From positions 1 through 27,771 of the forward strand of contig DRQV01000078.1 in assembly GCA_011371325.1 (NCBI GenBank): a stretch of 27,771 bases of DNA. Direction: 5' to 3'. Made by a program: the position numbers and the translations under genes. Positions 24,520 to 27,771 of this stretch are shown in pieces; positions within the stretch are counted from its first letter, which is position 1, and every line of letters begins with the position of its first letter. The DNA is from Thioploca sp. (GTDB taxonomy: Bacteria; Pseudomonadota; Gammaproteobacteria; Beggiatoales; Beggiatoaceae). The notes beneath the pieces were generated by a model. It was not told the origin of the DNA. It did not search any database and saw only the letters and a program-made list of their open reading frames with translations.

Positions 24520-24682
24520 AGGACTGCTCAACCATGACTCTAATTGCAACCATGTTATCAACAGCGAATTACCTAAACCAGCTTTGTCTAGGTTTTTAGG
24601 AACAGTTATCGGTAAAATTTTATTAAGGGAAGAATTAAAACTGAACTATTGTCAACTTAATGTAAAAATATGAGGAATATAA

Positions 24683-26020
24683 GTGCATATAACAATTTTT
24701 GGCTCTGGTTATGTTGGTTTAGTAACTGGAGTTTGTTTTGCCGACATGGGTAATCATGTTTTATGTGTGGATACCAATGCGGAAAAAGTTGCTATGTTAA
24801 AACGTGGTGAAGCACCAATCCATGAAGTTGGTTTACATTCATTATTAAAAACTAACCTAGCTACTGGCAGAATTAAATTCACTACTAATATTGCAGAAGC
24901 TGTAGCCCATGGTGAAATTCAATGTATTGCAGTGGGAACTCCATCAGATGAAGATGGTTCGGCTGATTTGCAATATGTGTTGCAAGTTGCAGCTAGTATT
25001 GGTCAACATATGGATGGTTATAAATTAATTATGGATAAATCAACAGTGCCAGTTGGGACTGCTGATAAAGTTCGAGCGACTATTCAAGAAATTTTGGATG
25101 AACGGAATATGCAACATAAATTTGATGTGATTTCTAATCCAGAATTTTTGAAAGAAGGTGCCGCTATTGCAGATTTTATGAAACCAGATCGGATTATAAT
25201 TGGTACTGATAAACAACGTTCTGCTGACTTAATGCGAGAACTATATGCTCCATTTAATCGCAACCGAGATAGATTGATGGTTATGGATATTCGTTCTGCA
25301 GAATTAACTAAGTATACCGCTAATTCATTACTGGCAACCAAAATTAGTTTTATGAATGAAATAGCCAAGATTGCGGAACAAGTTGGTGCTGACATAGAAC
25401 AAGTACGGTTAGGAATTGGTTCTGATCCTAGAATTGGTTTTGAATTTATTTATCCTGGAGCTGGTTATGGGGGAAGTTGTTTTCCCAAAGATATTAAAGC
25501 ATTAATAAGTATTTCTAAACAAGTCGGAACTGAGGCTCAAATCTTAACCGCAGTTGAAAAGGTAAATCAACAACAACAACAGGTATTATTCCAAAAAATT
25601 AACCAACATTTTCAAGGTCAATTACAAGGTAAACGGTTTGCATTATGGGGCTTGGCATTTAAACCTAATACTGATGATATGCGGGAGGCTCCAAGCCGTA
25701 AATTGATGGAAGAACTATGGCAACATGGTGCTATTGTACAAGCTTATGATCCAAAAGCTATGGCAGAAACTCGACGAATTTATGGTTCACGTCCTGATTT
25801 AATATTTTGTGATACCCCAGAAGCTACATTAGAAAATGCCGATTCCCTAATTATAATCACGGAATGGAAATTATTCCGCAGTCCAGACTTTGAATTGATT
25901 AAATCTAAACTAAAACAAGCGATTGTATTTGATGGACGTAATTTATATGATCCATATAGAATGGCACAACTAGGTTTTACTTATTATGCGATAGGACGTA
26001 AATTTATACCATCAGTTTAA
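24683..26020 (+). CDS. ugd: UDP-glucose 6-dehydrogenase
   Basis: Ugd converts UDP-glucose to UDP-glucuronate with two NAD+, supplying acidic sugar for exopolysaccharide or surface glycans. The 445-residue protein has an N-terminal NAD-binding fold (FGSGYVGLVTGVCFADMG), PVGTADKVR, SNPEFLKEGAAI and the catalytic motif GAGYGGSCFPKD with its Cys near residue 264. The C-terminal UDP-binding domain contains ALWGLAFKPNTDDMREAPS. The start is GTG with GAGGAA about 7 nt upstream. The gene precedes the ProQ-like gene and the sugar transferase, and the pairing of ugd with an initiating sugar transferase suggests nearby polysaccharide genes beyond the window. Confidence 0.96.
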   Translation: MHITIFGSGYVGLVTGVCFADMGNHVLCVDTNAEKVAMLKRGEAPIHEVGLHSLLKTNLATGRIKFTTNIAEAVAHGEIQCIAVGTPSDEDGSADLQYVLQVAASIGQHMDGYKLIMDKSTVPVGTADKVRATIQEILDERNMQHKFDVISNPEFLKEGAAIADFMKPDRIIIGTDKQRSADLMRELYAPFNRNRDRLMVMDIRSAELTKYTANSLLATKISFMNEIAKIAEQVGADIEQVRLGIGSDPRIGFEFIYPGAGYGGSCFPKDIKALISISKQVGTEAQILTAVEKVNQQQQQVLFQKINQHFQGQLQGKRFALWGLAFKPNTDDMREAPSRKLMEELWQHGAIVQAYDPKAMAETRRIYGSRPDLIFCDTPEATLENADSLIIITEWKLFRSPDFELIKSKLKQAIVFDGRNLYDPYRMAQLGFTYYAIGRKFIPSV

Positions 26021-26100
26021 TTAACATATGGTAATGTAATTGGAATGATTTATGCTGTAAATTTGTACAGACCATGATATAAATTTATTTGAGTTTACAT

Positions 26101-26949
26101 ATGACTACTGATACTAAACGAATCACTAAAACAACACTAAATAAACTTGCCCAAAGTATTTATGGCACAAGTGCTTATTGTGAACACATCCGTTCTATGA
26201 GACGTGGCTGGTATCTCTACAATGCTGATGAAATGACATTTATTGGTATAAATGCAAATGAAGCTTTTAAATATTTAGAAGCTATTCCTAAACCCGCCAC
26301 AACTAGTCCTGAAAAAATGCTAGATATACTGGCTAAAAAATTTCCAAATTGTATTTTTAAAGATACAACTAAGATACGCCCTTTACAAAGATATATTCAC
26401 AAAAAAATTTACGCTGCTTTGGATAAAAAATATAGCAAAGAAGAAATATTAGCAGCACTTGTTTTATATACTCAATCAACTATTTACTGTGAACAATTAG
26501 CTAAGGGTGGTTATAGAATTAATTTGGCTGGTGAGCCTTGTGAAACGATATCTCAGTTACATCAAGCTGATGCTCAGGCTAGGCTTGTTGGCAAACGACC
26601 AATGCGTTTAATTAAAAAGAAGAAAGTAAAGCAATCTAAAGAACCGCCAGTTATTCCAGAACTTGATGATATAATTGTTGGAAAAATGGAAATATGCATT
26701 AAAATAAACGAGTTACCAGCTGATTCTAGAACTCTTAGAAATGGGTGGGAAGAGTTTATTATTGATGCAAATGGTCAGATGGTAAAGATTACTATACGTC
26801 CTAGAACTTGGAAAAAGTTACAAACAGCTTTACATAAATTTCCGATGTGGGTAGCACATATTAGAGGTAAAAGAGGCAATCGTATTAAAGGTGGTTTTGA
26901 ATTATTAACTCCAGGAGTGCAAATATTTGAAAAACATCCAAAAGTATAA
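26101..26949 (+). CDS. ProQ/FinO-family RNA chaperone with an additional C-terminal domain
   Basis: ProQ/FinO proteins bind structured 3' ends of RNAs and support small-RNA regulation. This 282-residue protein carries the FinO fold at about residues 60-165: LAKKFPNCIF, the helix RPLQRYIHKKIYAAL, EEILAALVLYTQSTIYCEQLAKGGYRINLAGE, and a terminal helix with DAQARL. A Lys-rich linker (LIKKKKVKQSKEPP) follows. A further domain of about 90 residues at the C-terminus (about 195-280) contains MEICIKINELPADSRTL, KITIRPRTWKKLQ and GFELLTPGVQIFEKHP; I do not recognise it. The ATG at 26101 is preferred to the in-frame TTG at 26089, since GAG lies 7 nt before it. A hairpin follows the gene. Confidence 0.82.
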   Translation: MTTDTKRITKTTLNKLAQSIYGTSAYCEHIRSMRRGWYLYNADEMTFIGINANEAFKYLEAIPKPATTSPEKMLDILAKKFPNCIFKDTTKIRPLQRYIHKKIYAALDKKYSKEEILAALVLYTQSTIYCEQLAKGGYRINLAGEPCETISQLHQADAQARLVGKRPMRLIKKKKVKQSKEPPVIPELDDIIVGKMEICIKINELPADSRTLRNGWEEFIIDANGQMVKITIRPRTWKKLQTALHKFPMWVAHIRGKRGNRIKGGFELLTPGVQIFEKHPKV

Positions 26950-26981
26950 TTTATTGAATAAATTTTTTTGATACATTTTAT

Positions 26982-27006
26982 GGTAGGCAATAGTCTACCT
27001 TATTCT
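26982..27006 (+). terminator. Candidate terminator after the ProQ-like gene
   Basis: GGTAGGC (26982-26988) and GTCTACC (26993-26999) pair, with one G-T, around an AATA loop, 32 nt after the stop codon. The tail TTATTCT is only partly T, so efficiency is uncertain. It separates the ProQ-like gene from the sugar transferase. Confidence 0.4.
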
Positions 27007-27075
27007 AATATCAAAATTAGCAAGACTTCTTAATTCAGGCAATTTGACACCAACCATAACCATCGTGACTCGAAA

Positions 27076-27119
27076 GATGTAATTTGCAAACTACATCCTA
27101 CGGCATGCCTTGTCTCTAC
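27076..27119. repeat. Palindrome-rich segment, possible truncated MITE-like repeat
   Basis: GATGTA (27076-27081) and TACATC (27092-27097) flank the palindrome TTTGCAAA. Just after them lies GGCATGCC followed by TTGTCTCTAC (27102-27119). The last part looks like one half of a larger palindrome (GTAGAGACAA-GGCATGCC-TTGTCTCTAC), a type of dispersed repeat I recall from cyanobacteria and filamentous sulfur bacteria. The expected left arm is missing. The rest of the gap (26950-27329) is AT-rich with nothing else I can identify. Confidence 0.35.
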
Positions 27120-27315
27120 ATTATAATTCACACTTTAGCACTTAACTAAAAACACACATAATTATCTAGTTAATATTATTTAAAAAATAATTTTTATGTT
27201 GCATTATGCAAATAACTATCATTAAAATTCTTAGAAAATATTACAAATCATTATATTATATAAATAGGTCAAGTTATTGCTTAAAATTTATCTTAATTAC
27301 AGATTTTTAAACAGG

Positions 27316-27347
27316 GGAAAAAATGTCATATGGAAAAAATGTCATAT
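27316..27347 (+). repeat. Perfect 16-bp tandem duplication over a translation start
   Basis: GGAAAAAATGTCATAT occurs twice head to tail (27316-27331 and 27332-27347). Each copy has a purine-rich ribosome binding stretch and an ATG (27323 and 27339). Because the unit is 16 nt, the two ATGs are in different frames. The first opens only a 16-codon reading frame ending in TAA, while the second is in frame with the sugar transferase. A third ATG at 27330, at the junction of the copies, is also in the sugar transferase frame. Confidence 0.85.
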
Positions 27348-27771
27348 ATTACATTAGTAAATACAATAGATAATGCTAACATAACCAAACGGTTATTTGA
27401 TATTATAGTTTCAACAATAATTCTAATATTATTAATTCCTATATTTTTAATCGTGGCTTTATTGATTAAATGTGATTCAAAAGGACCAATATTTTTTTCT
27501 CAAGATAGAGTTGGTAAAGATAAAAATAAATTCAAGATGTGGAAATTTCGCTCTATGTATATTGATGCTGAAGAACGCAAAGCTGAATTAATGAAACAGA
27601 ATGAAATGACTGATGGAATATTATTTAAAATGAAAAATGATCCTCGTATTACTAGTATAGGTCGTTTCATTCGTAAATTTTCCATTGATGAATTACCACA
27701 ATTATGGAATGTACTAATTGGTGACATGTCTTTAGTAGGTCCACGCCCTCCATTACCAAAAGAAGTAGAAC
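27330..27771 (+). CDS. Initiating sugar transferase (bacterial sugar transferase family), 3'-truncated by the window edge
   Basis: The family moves a sugar-1-phosphate from a nucleotide sugar to undecaprenyl phosphate, the first step of exopolysaccharide or O-antigen assembly. The 147 visible residues show one N-terminal hydrophobic segment (about 24-46) preceded by KRLFDIIVST, then QDRVGKDKNKFKMWKFRSM, NDPRITSIGRFIRKFSIDELPQLWNVLIGDMSLVGPRP, all typical. There is no multi-helix N-terminal half as in WcaJ, so this is the short, PglC-like form. The true start may be ATG 27330 or ATG 27339. Both lie within the 16-bp duplication; GGGGA is 11 nt before the first and GGA only 4 nt before the second. 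With ugd upstream it points to a polysaccharide locus continuing past the window. Confidence 0.9.
   Translation, partial: MEKMSYITLVNTIDNANITKRLFDIIVSTIILILLIPIFLIVALLIKCDSKGPIFFSQDRVGKDKNKFKMWKFRSMYIDAEERKAELMKQNEMTDGILFKMKNDPRITSIGRFIRKFSIDELPQLWNVLIGDMSLVGPRPPLPKEVE

Noticed and set aside
24520..24682. Strong terminator or small gene between pyrD and ugd
   Set aside because: Only a 5-bp ACCTA/TAGGT stem with a long loop precedes the T run, and no coding frame with a start signal is seen.

Overview
The window looks like an AT-rich gammaproteobacterial chromosome. The core genes (DUF4845-rnc-era, ubiG-gph, rnr, class 2 pyrD, a ProQ/FinO protein) are gammaproteobacterial in type. The two-partner-secretion exoproteins with many G-x-G-G-N-I type repeats recall large filamentous sulfur oxidisers (Thiotrichales/Beggiatoaceae) and cyanobacteria. 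I therefore suggest a Beggiatoaceae-like gammaproteobacterium; the family-level guess is inference only.

Layout. (1) 1-1069, minus: 5' part of a haemagglutinin-like TPS exoprotein that runs off the window. (2) 1278-3203, plus: DUF4845 protein, RNase III and Era, tightly overlapping, with a good promoter of their own. (3) 3495-6101, plus: a second TPS exoprotein. (4) 6227-12292, plus: the most unusual segment. It holds an arginine:glycine amidinotransferase (AGAT) homologue, a guanidinoacetate methyltransferase (GAMT) homologue split by a frameshift, a Bacillus-type phosphoserine aminotransferase, a winged-helix small-molecule methyltransferase, and a P-type ATPase without a recognisable CPx motif or HMA domain. 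A decayed C-terminus of a TonB-dependent receptor lies just downstream on the other strand. (5) 12780-15107, plus: a third TPS exoprotein, so exoprotein genes in direct orientation flank the metabolic cluster. (6) 15228-18595, plus: a two-domain glycosyltransferase, then ubiG and gph (4-nt overlap). (7) 18603-23331, minus: YqeG-like HAD phosphatase, CLC chloride channel with CBS domains, RNase R. (8) 23372-27771, plus: tRNA-Leu(CAG), pyrD, UDP-glucose 6-dehydrogenase, a ProQ/FinO protein with an extra C-terminal domain, and the start of an initiating sugar transferase whose translation start lies in a perfect 16-bp tandem duplication.

How the parts may work together. AGAT plus GAMT is the two-step creatine pathway of animals (arginine + glycine to guanidinoacetate, then SAM-dependent methylation). 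SerC feeds serine, and through it glycine and one-carbon units, so it could supply both steps. The second methyltransferase and the ATPase suggest a further modified or exported product, or metal or ion movement tied to it. The pathway may be inactive in this genome: GAMT is broken by what looks like loss of one 5-bp repeat unit, and the AGAT homologue has Tyr where the animal enzyme has its catalytic His. Surface functions are the other theme: three TPS exoproteins, a glycosyltransferase, UDP-glucuronate synthesis and a sugar transferase all point to adhesins and exopolysaccharide.
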